Origin: Gonatopus flavifemur
Lineage: Eukaryota; Arthropoda; Insecta; Hymenoptera; Dryinidae
NCBI GenBank assembly: GCA_018340375.1
Contig: JAFFJZ010000001.1
Coordinates: 59,512,001-59,576,000, forward strand
DNA length: 64,000 nucleotides
Direction of reading: 5' to 3'
Part shown: in pieces, positions 38,260 to 48,900 of the stretch
How the letters are laid out: the number at the start of each line of letters is the position of its first letter
Position numbering within the stretch: the stretch's first letter is position 1
Notes under the pieces: generated by a model
The model's input: the letters and a program-made list of their open reading frames with translations, nothing else
Database searches by the model: none
Told to the model about the DNA's origin: nothing
Translations under genes and position numbers: made by a program

Positions 38260-38565
38260 CCTATTGGTCATTAATTGGCCAAAGAGAGAAAAAAGACATT
38301 TGCTCCGATAGCAAACTATTGCTATCACATCAACTTTGTTAGCTGAGACAGCGAGTTTTTAGGTGTGACCGCATCAAATGTTTGCGCCTTCGGCAAATTT
38401 TCAGTCCTATGTTATACAACAGCAAAAAAATTTCACGTCAGAAGTCCACTTGTTTCATTTGCACAGCTAACAAGTGGCTGTCATAGCTAATAAGATTGTT
38501 TTGATAGCGGATAGATGGCTGTCACAGCAAAAAGTTTGTTGCTCCAGCAAAAGGTACACAACAAA
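38260..38565. repeat. Word cluster, tagctaacaa / gctatcac
   Basis: gatagcaaactattgctatc, cagctaacaagtggctgtc, agctaataag and gctgtcacagcaaaaag recur on both strands over 300 bases. No gene. Confidence 0.4.
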
Positions 38566-38569
38566 ATCA

Positions 38570-39205
38570 GATTTCGCTGCGACAGCGGATGTTTTCTCTT
38601 CGTGTTTGAAATGTGATGAAAGGCAGTGGAAATATTCGTAAGATATTTAAACAAGTTGCATGAGATATTTTCAATTCGTGCCAAAGAACGTTCAGGCATA
38701 TATCGTGTCCCTTTGTAAGAATGAAGTATGGAGTGGTACAGAAATTGGAAGAGAATCTACACAATGAGTCATTTCGCGCTTTCCAAATGTAAATCCGAGT
38801 CGAAAAATTTGGACGGTTTTTGGCCTCCTATTCCATTTTCAGACTGATTTTGTCCTGATTGTTGAATGATGCGGACAAAAACAGTACTTCACCATGATTT
38901 TAGTCTGAATTTCTTCTCGATCACTTTCATTCGTCAGAGACACTTCCTTGCGTGAACACACACTATGTTTTCACCAGGGGTTATATGGGATCCGTTCGTA
39001 GTACGAGATCGCTCGATCATTGTTTTATTTAACTTTTAGAATTTGTATTTTTAGTTCGATTAATTCTTCACAGAAGAACAACTTGGTTGCTCCAAGTTCC
39101 CTCCATTCGAAGTTTTCCCGGTACTTTTTCTGGCCAAAATCAGGATACCCAAGCCACAATGGACAGAAAAGTTTGACGTTCGCCAACCGAGGTTGTAGAG
39201 GGCAG
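38570..39205. other. Non-coding, nothing recognised
   Basis: No repeat pairing or domain seen. The stretch near 39085-39200 is GC-richer and ends at the tacactgagaaaaat MITE. Confidence 0.4.
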
Positions 39206-39210
39206 GACTG

Positions 39211-39585
39211 TACACTGAGAAAAATGAGATGTGAAAATAACCTCTATTTCGTATATTTTTCACCCGTCAAATAATGAAAACTGAAGCCGGCCCTTCAAAA
39301 GTGAAAAGTACCTTTTCAGTGTTGAATTTCACCGTACATTCGGTTTGATTCACCAAAAAGATGGTATTTATCACCTAACTCATGGTAATAATAACCAAAA
39401 CAATGTATTTTTCACTGTCAAATACATTACTATATCCCAGACAGCACAACGCGCCACTGGAACGTTTATGGAAGGTTTATAGAACGTAAGAAAGGTTTTC
39501 AGAACGTTCAGAAAACGCCCCAGAGACACATTGTGTTGTTAGGGATTGGAACATGATTTCTACAATGCAGATTTTTCTCAGTGTA
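39211..39585. mobile_element. MITE with tacactgagaaaaat ends and a nested element
   Basis: The left end tacactgagaaaaat (39211) is matched exactly by the complement of atttttctcagtgta (right end 39585), giving a perfect 15-bp inverted end that includes a TA target pair. The interior has ttcacc / ggtgaa words. A second small element (39435-39545) lies inside. Confidence 0.72.
39435..39545. mobile_element. Nested 110-bp element, tcccagacagcacaacg ends
   Basis: The left end is tcccagacagcacaacgcg; the complement of the right end is tccctaacaacacaatgtg. The interior is built from aacgttt and ggttt words (ggaacgtttatgg, agaacgttcag). It belongs to the CCCAGA-type group. Confidence 0.55.
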
Positions 39586-39589
39586 GCCA

Positions 39590-40295
39590 CTGACACGTAC
39601 TCCTTTTTACATCCATGTGCACTCAAAATGGATGATGTGTTCGTGGCTACAGTACCACCCCCTACAATCTCGGCTGGCAAACATCAAACTTTTCTTTCCA
39701 TTGTGGCTTGGGGACCCTGACTAAACTTTGAAGACAAGATTTTGGCTGCTACTTACTCATTTCTGATAATCATTGAATAACGCATTATCAATATTTATGA
39801 CATGTCAAGCAGATTCCGCCAAGTAATTGTAAAACATCTTTTGCATCGGGAAAAGGGTATATTTGAATATTAGGCAGCTTAGAAATTTGGTACCTTGAAT
39901 GGAACTTCAGTTGAACCAAATGAACTCCATTTGTGACAGCTGAATTTTTTATCTTAATTCAATGAACTATTTTATTCGTACTTCAGACAACCAGACTTTT
40001 ATTCACTAGCTCAATCTTAGTTGCGGCTGCGGAGTGCCTGCCTCAGAGTTCTTTCCAGGTTTTAATTTGAGATAATATTTACCACGCGGAAAAAAAAGAT
40101 TTGGTGAAGTAACTATTTAACTTGGAAATGCATACCCATTTATTCCGTTATTTTTCAAATCGATTCAATCAATTCAGTATAGCTACAGTACAAATGGATT
40201 GGTCACTTTTTTTTAGGCTCTCATGTTTCAGCACGTGTTATTAACAATTCCCACGACATTATTTTGCATTGGAAAAAATTCTTATAAGTACCCAC
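39590..40295. other. Non-coding, nothing recognised
   Basis: Contains isolated ggaaaaaaaagattt and gaattttttatct motifs reminiscent of CACTG-type element ends, without a convincing partner. Confidence 0.35.
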
Positions 40296-40299
40296 GTGT

Positions 40300-40460
40300 G
40301 TATGGACCAATGGCCCCATGATGGACCAAGCCTGGCACAAGACGTGCCAAGACTTGTCTTGAACAATTCACCAAACTTGACCCAGGCTTGGGAATGATAA
40401 GATCAGGACAAGCTTGAGCCAGTGGTTTTGCCAGGCCCGGTCCAATTCATTTACCAAGCA
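40300..40460. repeat. Word cluster, ccaagcctgg type
   Basis: atggaccaagcctggcac, cccaggcttggg, gacaagcttgagcc and gccaggcccggtcc recur on both strands. Similar to 31255-31965. No gene. Confidence 0.45.
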
Positions 40461-40786
40461 TCAACCAATGCTTCTTTGATCGCAGATATGGATGGAAAAA
40501 GTAATTGATTCATATTTCAGTTCATGAATTTCTCCCTCAGAATACCGTACATGAATTATCTTAAAACGATAGAAAAAATGTGACAAGACTGGCGCAAGCT
40601 TGTATGATCATTGGAAAATTTGTGTTCTTCAATATTTCAATCAATTTTGATTCTATTGTTGAATTATGTTCAAACTAAACTAATAAAATCTTTCTGGAAT
40701 ACCATAACATAAATCTTATAATGACGTGATCCCGTACGGCATCTAACATTGGAATCCCCCGAGTCACCCAAAAACTGATGGTTTAT

Positions 40787-41070
40787 CTTCATCCCAGAAA
40801 ACAAAGTGGTTCAATGATTGTACAATCATGGACACTTTGAAGTCGTTCACGATTTTACCATGAACTATATGATAAGTTAACACATTATTGACCAATGATG
40901 CATGCATTGAAGACTACTGCAACTGTTGTGCATCAATGATTGTACAATAATTGATAGTATCCACGCATTAGCCATTCTGATAGTACAACCATTGGTCAAT
41001 TGTTCATGCATCATTATGTCCATCAGATTGAGCGATCGTGGACTCGTTCGTTTTGTTTTCTGGGATGAAG
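40787..41070. mobile_element. Word-interior inverted element with perfect 19-bp ends
   Basis: Left end CTTCATCCCAGAAAACAAA at 40787; the complement of 41052-41070 is identical over all 19 bases. The interior is repeats of the self-complementary word tgattgtacaatca (near 40815 and 40939) plus cattgatgcat and tgcatcattg words. No coding region. This is the clearest example of the class. Confidence 0.75.
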
Positions 41071-41149
41071 ATACTTCAGTTCTATCCTTACTTAGATCAA
41101 TAGAATCTAGTTTGGTTTGTAAAACTAGTATGTAGGATTAATTATGGCA

Positions 41150-41480
41150 GGAAGATTGGGCCAGCCCTGGCCCGATGGTTATCCCAGAGTCTTCAGCCAT
41201 TGTAAATTCAAAATTCAGGCAATATTTATAAACATTGTGCTACTCATGTGGGCAATATTGGCACAATTTTTCTCAACGAATGCTCGATTTTTACACTTGT
41301 GCCAAGCTTGTACCAAATGTAGTGACCATTTCAAAAATATTAACAAATGTACCATGACTGACTATCCATCGGGAAGAACGGGACAATCATGGAACAATAT
41401 TGGGCCAATTGTTCTTCACGGAGGTTTGCTTCTGGCACATGTGCCAACCTTGGGACAAGCTTGGGTGGTTTTCAGTCTTG
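41150..41480. repeat. Word cluster, ggcccagcctggccc type
   Basis: attgggccagccctggccc, gtgccaagcttgtacca, aatattgggccaattg and gggacaagcttggg recur. The 119-residue frame over it is read-through. No gene. Confidence 0.45.
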
Positions 41481-41499
41481 GCAATACCTGCATGGGTAC

Positions 41500-42045
41500 C
41501 TAAAAACTTATCAAATAAGTTTCAAAAAAGTTCAAAAACTTTATTCACTTCCTTCTGAGAAACAAAATCGTAAAAATCACCTTATTTCAGAGTCGCTCGA
41601 TGAGAACCATCCCTCAAGAACTAAAAATATTTACCTCTGTCTCGTGTAATAAATTTCTTTTACCCATAGAGAATATACGACACGAGGGTGGGAATTTCGT
41701 CAAACTCGCTTTGATTTCTCAATAAACTTATAAAGTCTCTCCAGAAAATATCACAATAACTCCATACAGTCGACCATTCGCGTGAGGGGAATAATGATTC
41801 ATCCTTTTTATTACAAGGAAATTGAACTTTTATAAAAGCCCTATCTCACACGCACATCCAATGAATAAAAATTTTTCAAAAAAGTCAAAGGATAATACAT
41901 AATGCCCATCAGGGTGTCCAGGGATTGTATTTAATTCAGCAATAACAAGAATATCAGTATAGCAGTCAACAATGGATATCGTAGATATATCTATTACCAC
42001 ACACATACTCACTGTGTATGTATTTATGTATACTTAATACCTTTA

Positions 42046-42080
<35 letters not shown>

Positions 42081-44275
42081 GAACATAGTGCATACGAACG
42101 GCATGGTGCGGGTTGGTTGGTCGGTTATATTGAGGTGTCACAGGCAGCGAGCACCAACAACAACGTGCGAACCAACCGAGGTCGGGGCTAATGAATAGCA
42201 TCCTCCCGTTTCTTTCTTTTTTCCTCCCTATGAAAAATTATTGTTGTTTCCTTATAGAAGCAAGAAGCCCCCACCGGGTAGGTCGTCTCACGGTATGTGT
42301 CGGATCTACCACCGTGAGCCGTACCATCCGCCATCGCTCTTGCATTCTTTTTTTCTTGAATATATGTGCATATATATGTATATATATTTACACAAGTTTT
42401 ATACGACATTAACATTGATTATAGTGGTATTGGTAGAATTGGCATTGGTGTTGGGGACGTCCTGCGGAGATGAGACGGCAGCTGGTTTACTTCCTTGCAC
42501 CGATCATCCGCACCACGTTATAGATATTGTCGTTGCGCATCCGTAGTATACTCGCACGTCTACGTACAACCAGTTCGCACACCACGATTCACCATGATGT
42601 AACTTTAAGCGGTTTCACGTACGTCGCAATGCTCTCGAGAGCGCGGTATACGTGTAAACATGTGGATGAAATTACATGTATGTGTGTTATGTGTTCCTCA
42701 CAAACGAGCCCACCGGTCGGGCACATTTGTCTTGATAAAAGGGACGAGCAAATTAAAAGTAATGATTTGTAGAAATATTTTGGTCCTTACCTTGCTCACA
42801 CCAATCCCCCCTTCTCTTTTTCACTCTCAAGGGAAATGGAGCCATTACGATGCCTAATACCTCATCCGTTAGCCGTGCGAATCCAGCTAGTTTCTGCAGG
42901 GCATGTGTTCACAATGTTCAATTTATATATGGAACGAAAGGCCACATCCTCTTCCCTTCCTTCGTCTCGCCAAAGAAAGAAAGAGAAGAAAAAGAAGAAG
43001 GAGAAGAGAAGTACATGAGGTGAAACTCGAATATTGATATCAAGCAGGAACATTATGAACGTGGTAATTCTACTGTTACATTATATTTCATTTGTAAATG
43101 AAAATTTAAAATACCTTGGAATTTCAATTCCATATTCTCGCAACCAATCGCTGTGTACGAAATGTGTTGAAGACACATCGCATCAGTTCTACAAAAATAG
43201 TATCAACAGATGAATCTAATTAAATCGAAGGAAACGAAATGTCATCAGAATCATAAGAAAATTGAGAATATTTTCCGCGATAAAATTGCGGAACATTAAT
43301 CCTTCCAAGTTCATATACTTTTGCCTGTCCCATTTGTTCTCAGAAAGGTTTTGTTATAGATATCATCACGATCTATTACAATTATCTGATTTTTGGAAAC
43401 AAATAGCTCATTTCCATACCTCATATCTAAAGAAAATCTTTTGATACAAAAATAGCGGTACACACCTGCCACGTTCAGCTATTATACCGATAGTGCATCC
43501 ACCCTCGTCGAAGATATCGATCGAATTTAGTATTCACCGACAATCTTCGATGTCGATCCACCTGCGAATGTTTCAAAGAACCTCGGCCGTTACTACAAGA
43601 ACATTTTGTGTGTACTTATATATAAAACATACGTGAATATACACATATACAAACACGTATGTCTGAAGATAATACGGATCAATGAAACGAAAAGAACCCG
43701 TTTGACGGTGGAATCGTGTATACGAATGCCCTGTAATCAAATAAAGGCGAACAATGTTGGCGAACGACGCGAGTCAGCCAGCTCAGCAGCGCGATTTCGA
43801 ACCCGCCCGTTCCTTGTCCAGGACACACCCACACCGTAACCAAGAGAACGCTGTTATATCCGCGTATCCTGTGTGGATTTCACCCCTTACTCGAATTCAG
43901 TCCCTTTTCCAACTCTTTCCATTCATATCGCAACTACATTCGTACCTCTTTTCCTACCCATATAACTTTCGATACGAAGATCCAAAGGTTGAAAGGTTTC
44001 AAACTTTAGTATGTCTACTCGAGCAGAAAAGGTTGTTTGATACATGGATGGGAGTAGAACTTTCCTTGTAGAATTCGATCGTGGACTAATTGAGTCCACG
44101 ATCAGAGTTTTGTTGATGACTCTCTGATTTCATGTAAAATCCAATGCATGTGAATTTATATACCTAATGTAATCTTAATAGGTAATCGACTCTTCCGAAA
44201 GGAAAAACCCAACAATATTTGATAGAATGATATATATTATACTAAAAACTATAAAGATTTTACAAAAAATATTCC
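41500..44275. other. Non-coding with a (TA)n microsatellite
   Basis: (ta)n of 29 bases at 42049-42077, followed by a GC-richer stretch (42090-42660) rich in ggttggttgg and accgtgagccg-type sequence that could be regulatory. Purine-rich 42960-43015. Frames up to 105 residues are unrecognised. Confidence 0.4.
42049..42077. repeat. Microsatellite, (TA)n
   Basis: 29 bases of perfect ta alternation. Confidence 0.95.
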
Positions 44276-44279
44276 ATGT

Positions 44280-44440
44280 TTCACTCCACATGGCATTTTC
44301 ACTTGTTTCGAGTGAATCCTCGCTTTTTTAAAGTGGAAAAATTCACTCTAAGCTATCACTCTAGAAAGAGTCGAAATTTTAACGAACTCACTTTTGGCTG
44401 GCTTAAGAATAAAATGTCACTTTGAAAATCTCAGAGAGTT
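44280..44440. repeat. Word cluster, ttcactc / gagtga
   Basis: tttcactccacatgg, tcgagtgaatcctcg, aaaattcactctaagc, atcactctagaaagagtc and actcacttttgg recur on both strands. Ends not found. Confidence 0.35.
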
Positions 44441-44444
44441 TAAA

Positions 44445-45310
44445 AATGGAATAATTTCATCTCTATAACAAAACCACAAAACTTGGATTTCCATCAAGAA
44501 TACATATGTTAGTGTCAATAGAATAGTAAGAGACCATCACGAATTACCGGTGAACGAATGTTATATATCTTATCATCGCTGTTGGAGGTTAACAATGTAA
44601 CAACTCGTACATTAATTAAGTGGCTCGTTCACTGTCTACTTGCGTTTGTAAATCCGCAAGCGCGTTGGTGATACAGGCAACAATTCACACTGATATTATT
44701 ACGAAGACAAACGGACCGACGTTATCTACCATCGACGGCTTTTGCTACCCCTCCGTTGTCCATCCCGGAGGAAATATTCATCAGGTTGGGAAGAGCGAAT
44801 TAGGTTTATAACTTCGAGTTTAATGTCACTGGATGGAGTGATTCAATTCAGTTGTGAACATGATGTATACGAATTTAGAAAATTTACATCATCATCGCAC
44901 ATGATAATCACAATATTCACATAAACCTAGAAACGTATCTCTGTGTGCAATGACAGGAATTGAATTGAATTTCGCTGAACTCGAATTCACTTGGAATCAA
45001 TTCCTCAGCAACTCCTCGATTCAGGTCATCCGAATGATAAACGATTTTGATTTTTTGAAAGCAAGATAATGGATACGAATGAGTTGGTCTTTTAGAACAA
45101 AATTGAACATACTGATATTTGCATGTTCCCTGGTGAAAATGGAAACTGAAATTATGCGCAGACGAAATGTATGATGGAGCGTAACAGAAACGTTAATGAA
45201 CAGTGAACAAAGAGTAAATGGAACGGTTTCGAAGAGTACTTGAAGCAAAGGTTGGAACAAAAAAAGGGTATAAAAATCAACGCTCTATGAAGAGTATGAA
45301 CAATATAAGA
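44445..45310. other. Non-coding, nothing recognised
   Basis: Intergenic sequence 3' of the glycosyltransferase gene. A 63-residue frame at 44620-44811 is unrecognised. Confidence 0.4.
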
Positions 45311-45317
45311 GTATATT

Positions 45318-45398
45318 TTAACCACTTGGCGAGATTCGAACCCATGATTTTCATCATTGCAATCCAACGTTTTATCTATTCAGCCATGGAATGCTATG
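45318..45398 (-). other. tRNA-like unit downstream of the glycosyltransferase gene
   Basis: The minus strand has TGGCTGAATAGAT (A-box-like) and GGTTCGAATCT (B-box-like) at tRNA spacing. The T stem has about four pairs, but acceptor and anticodon stems pair poorly. Probably a tRNA-derived pseudogene or SINE head, about 320 bases past the stop codon. Confidence 0.35.
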
Positions 45399-45720
45399 AT
45401 TCCTGACAGTTTATAACCGATACTCAAAGTCTGTATGAAATGATTCGCATTACCTTTCATGGAACGTAACAGTACTCTTCCCAAAACGGCATTGATATGT
45501 ATAATTTCAGTACTCTACAACAAGCAGTTATCATAAGCTTCGGCAAAATGAGACTGGAACCTTTTCCCGTTTCTTCTCAGCTTCGAATGCGCTTACTACG
45601 AGCGTATATTTCCACCAGAGTTCGAATCACGAAGACTGATTCCATTTGAATCGATTAGTGTCTCGACATCATCATTCCGAGTCATACATGGAGCTTCCCT
45701 TGCAATCAGTATTTCAGCGA

Positions 45721-45990
45721 TTAAAAGTATTCTTTGGAAGCGAACATGACTCTTGGACAGTTTTCTCTGGCAATAGTTGCATACGGAGCTTTGCCATTTA
45801 TCGATATACTCTGTGACGCACTAAGTTTATTCCAAACGTGGATCATTTGAGCATTCCTCAGCTTTGCCATTATTCCTTCTATATTCTCCTCTTTGAAAAA
45901 TTCCCTCCAGTCTTGGTAAGGAATGGGGAAGAATTTCGATGGTGGATATATGGTGAAACCATCACACGGTGCGGATATCATCGCATCTAT
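45721..45990 (-). CDS. A4GALT-like: A4GALT-like exon 4: C-terminal domain and stop
   Basis: The acceptor is TTCACAG and the exon opens IDAMISAPCDGF in phase 0. It encodes 89 residues plus stop. YPPSKFFPIPYQDW followed by HVWNKLS and APYATIARENCP are typical of the alpha-1,4-glycosyltransferase C-terminus. I saw no perfect AATAAA signal in the few hundred bases after the stop, so the 3' end is not placed. Confidence 0.92.
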   Translation of the reverse strand: MDAMISAPCDGFTIYPPSKFFPIPYQDWREFFKEENIEGIMAKLRNAQMIHVWNKLSASQSISINGKAPYATIARENCPRVMFASKEYF

Positions 45991-48900
45991 CTGTGAACAT
46001 ATTATGCATAGTCAATAATAGTTGGAATATCTGCTTTGAAGATGCCAAAATGAATTAGAGGCGACTATAATATGATAATTGATAGAGTAAACTTCTAACA
46101 ACGAACAAAGACATAATCGATACTCTTTCCAATGTTTGATACAGTACGAGAAGTTCATTGTCTCCTTTTAACATGAAACATTCATCTAATTTCCATTCTG
46201 TCCTACTGAAAGTGGTCCTAACGAAGCGTACACTGGAAAGTTCAGTTATTTACCGAACATGACATTATTCTAGTAAAAAAACTGCTTTTAAATCGAACCA
46301 AATCACATGTAAGCTTGTCATAAACTTGTCAAATTTTTTATTGATATCTTGTTGCTGAAGTTTGAATCGTTTATTGAAAGGGATTACTATATAATCGCAT
46401 AACTAAATATTTCGTACTCAGCTATTGATGCCCAAAACTCTCGCAGTAAATTTTTTGAATAACATTCCCAGTTCCAAGGAGCTAATTCGAGGAGATAAAT
46501 AATGATGATTAATTAGATCTTGGGAGTTTGAATTTTTGATTCATTTCTAAACAATAACAAGTCAAACTTAGACAACACCTTGACATCCTTGTTACAACGT
46601 CACTGCAAGGGTTACTTCCATCAACCTCCCCTTAAGCCCGTCTGACAACCTTGTAGCAAGGTTGAAAATTGCTAACTGAGCACGTGTCCTTGGAATATTC
46701 CCTAGAAATGGAAATGTGATTGGGTGGTTCCAAATGAAGTAGTCAATAATCTCTAATTGTCCGCGCCCCGTAATTTCCTGGTGACCCTGTTACTAAGGTA
46801 CTTGATCATTTTGAATGAGTCTGAGAAATCTGAATATAAAAAATGTGTACATCGGCACATCAGCGAACATCAATTCCAGCAAGAATCAGCAAAAAGATCT
46901 CTATGATGAGCCAAAAATCTGATTCCTAGCAAACAAATTCATATCTTACCGAATGGCTTGAAAATGAAAAAAAAATATCCCTGATATATTTTTAAACTAA
47001 AGAATGTAATTACGGGGGGTACTTATGAATCGACTTACGTTCTCCGTGAGACACAGTTTTTTCAAAACTCTTGTTATAACTCCAGGTCCATTATAACCCC
47101 AAATGTTTCCTGTAAAATGATCATTCACTTCTTTTACACATTCAGTGGCCACACGGCGACCCACGTTGCTTCGACTGAACGCCAAAATTGAAGATCCTAT
47201 TGTGACGTCAGATTCCGCTGCAGCGAAATCCAGTGACATGTTCGCAAAAGGCCTACAAAATCGTAATCATCATTGAGTCTTAATGGTAACCCTCGAATTC
47301 GAATTGATACGAATAGTATCCCTGGTAGAAATTTGCCTGGGCATCCCGTTCACCATCAACGTATCAGATGGGACCCACGAGGACCCAACTGGATAACACA
47401 TTCCAGCCAATTTGACTTCAGTGCTCAAACATTTAGGTGATTCATGTAGATTTTTCATGCATCTACTGATCGTACAGTAACCTTGATAGTCAGAGGAATA
47501 AAAGGAAGCCCAAACGTTTGAATTTTTCACTCAGGATTATTTTATTAAGATAAATTCAGAAGCAACGTTCTCGACTTGAGATCACATTTCAAGATACTTT
47601 ATTCATATGTGTGATTTCACTGCAAAAACATGATTTCACATCTCTAATTAACAATTTGAACTACATTCTAGCAATTCCTTGGAACTTCTGGCTGGGCACA
47701 GGCTGGAAAGTGTGTTACAAAACTAGCTAGAAACCAGCTTAACATCTGGGAAAACTAGCTGCGGTCCATTTAATTTCCAATCATAATTTCTACTAGGGAT
47801 GATGTGTGATTACAGTGAATATATCAAAATAGATTCAAGCGCATAGACAGAATTCGTTAGATATTGAATCACAAAACCTTTCGGTGATTCTTCATCTTGT
47901 GACTAACGTGAAATGAAATCACCCCTTTCATGATTTCTCATCTTGACTGAACTGATGATTTTATTCTCCGAACTTCCTCTAATAGAAATTATGTTTGGGA
48001 ATTAGATGGGACCCAGCTACTTTTTCCCAGATGTTGAGGTGGTTTCAAGTTTCATTTTGTCCGCGATATTCGGCAATCGAGACAGAATCTGTTCGAGACT
48101 CAAATAGAAGGACGAAAACCGTCCACATTTCTTTCACTCGAGAAATGAAAACAATTTCAGATATCTAGAAGATATCTTTTGGTTTCACTTAAGACTTCTT
48201 AGACCATTCTAGGTGAAAAATATGGACAGTTTTTCTTCACACCGTTGATGGATTTCGTCCCCTCATCGCGGGGGAATTGGTTTTTTCATAAAAAATGGGG
48301 GATTTTTCCACCACTTTGCGGAATTATTTTGTTCTTTGGGTATCGAATCCTCCACAAATAAAAGAAAAGTCCACCAAATTGTGGTGAAAAATTCCCCATC
48401 TGTGGAGGAACTTTGCTGCCATTATTTTTTGGGGGAAAATTCCGCAATCATGTTTTACAGTGTACATGTGAAAATCAATATCTAAATTTCTTTGTTTTTG
48501 CACAAGTATGATTGATTCTTATTGAAATTCTAAAACTGACTCACTTCATTAGAACCACATCCATATCCAAATAAATTCCTCCATACTTCCATAATGATAA
48601 AAATCGCAGGGCATCTGATAAATGACTCTTAGGCCAAAGACTCGTTTTCAAAGCACCACGTTTGTACCAGTCTTCTAAAGGCGTGTTATTCATATACTTC
48701 GCCAAATTTATGTAACGCAGTTTCACATTTGGGTAGGTCAAGAGTTGTTTGAAAAGATCCACCGATGAGTTCGATGTTGTTCCTGAACTCACAAAAATTA
48801 AATAGACATCCATTTCAGAGTTCCATCTCGCTGCAGATTCCACGGCACACGCTTGACGTGTATTCAAACTGATATTTTGTCTATCAAAAAATGTTGTTTC

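Noticed and set aside
47270..47530. 86-residue minus frame as an extra glycosyltransferase exon
   Set aside because: Exons 2 and 3 join without it through one Lys codon, it has no family motif, and it overlaps a repeat end pair.
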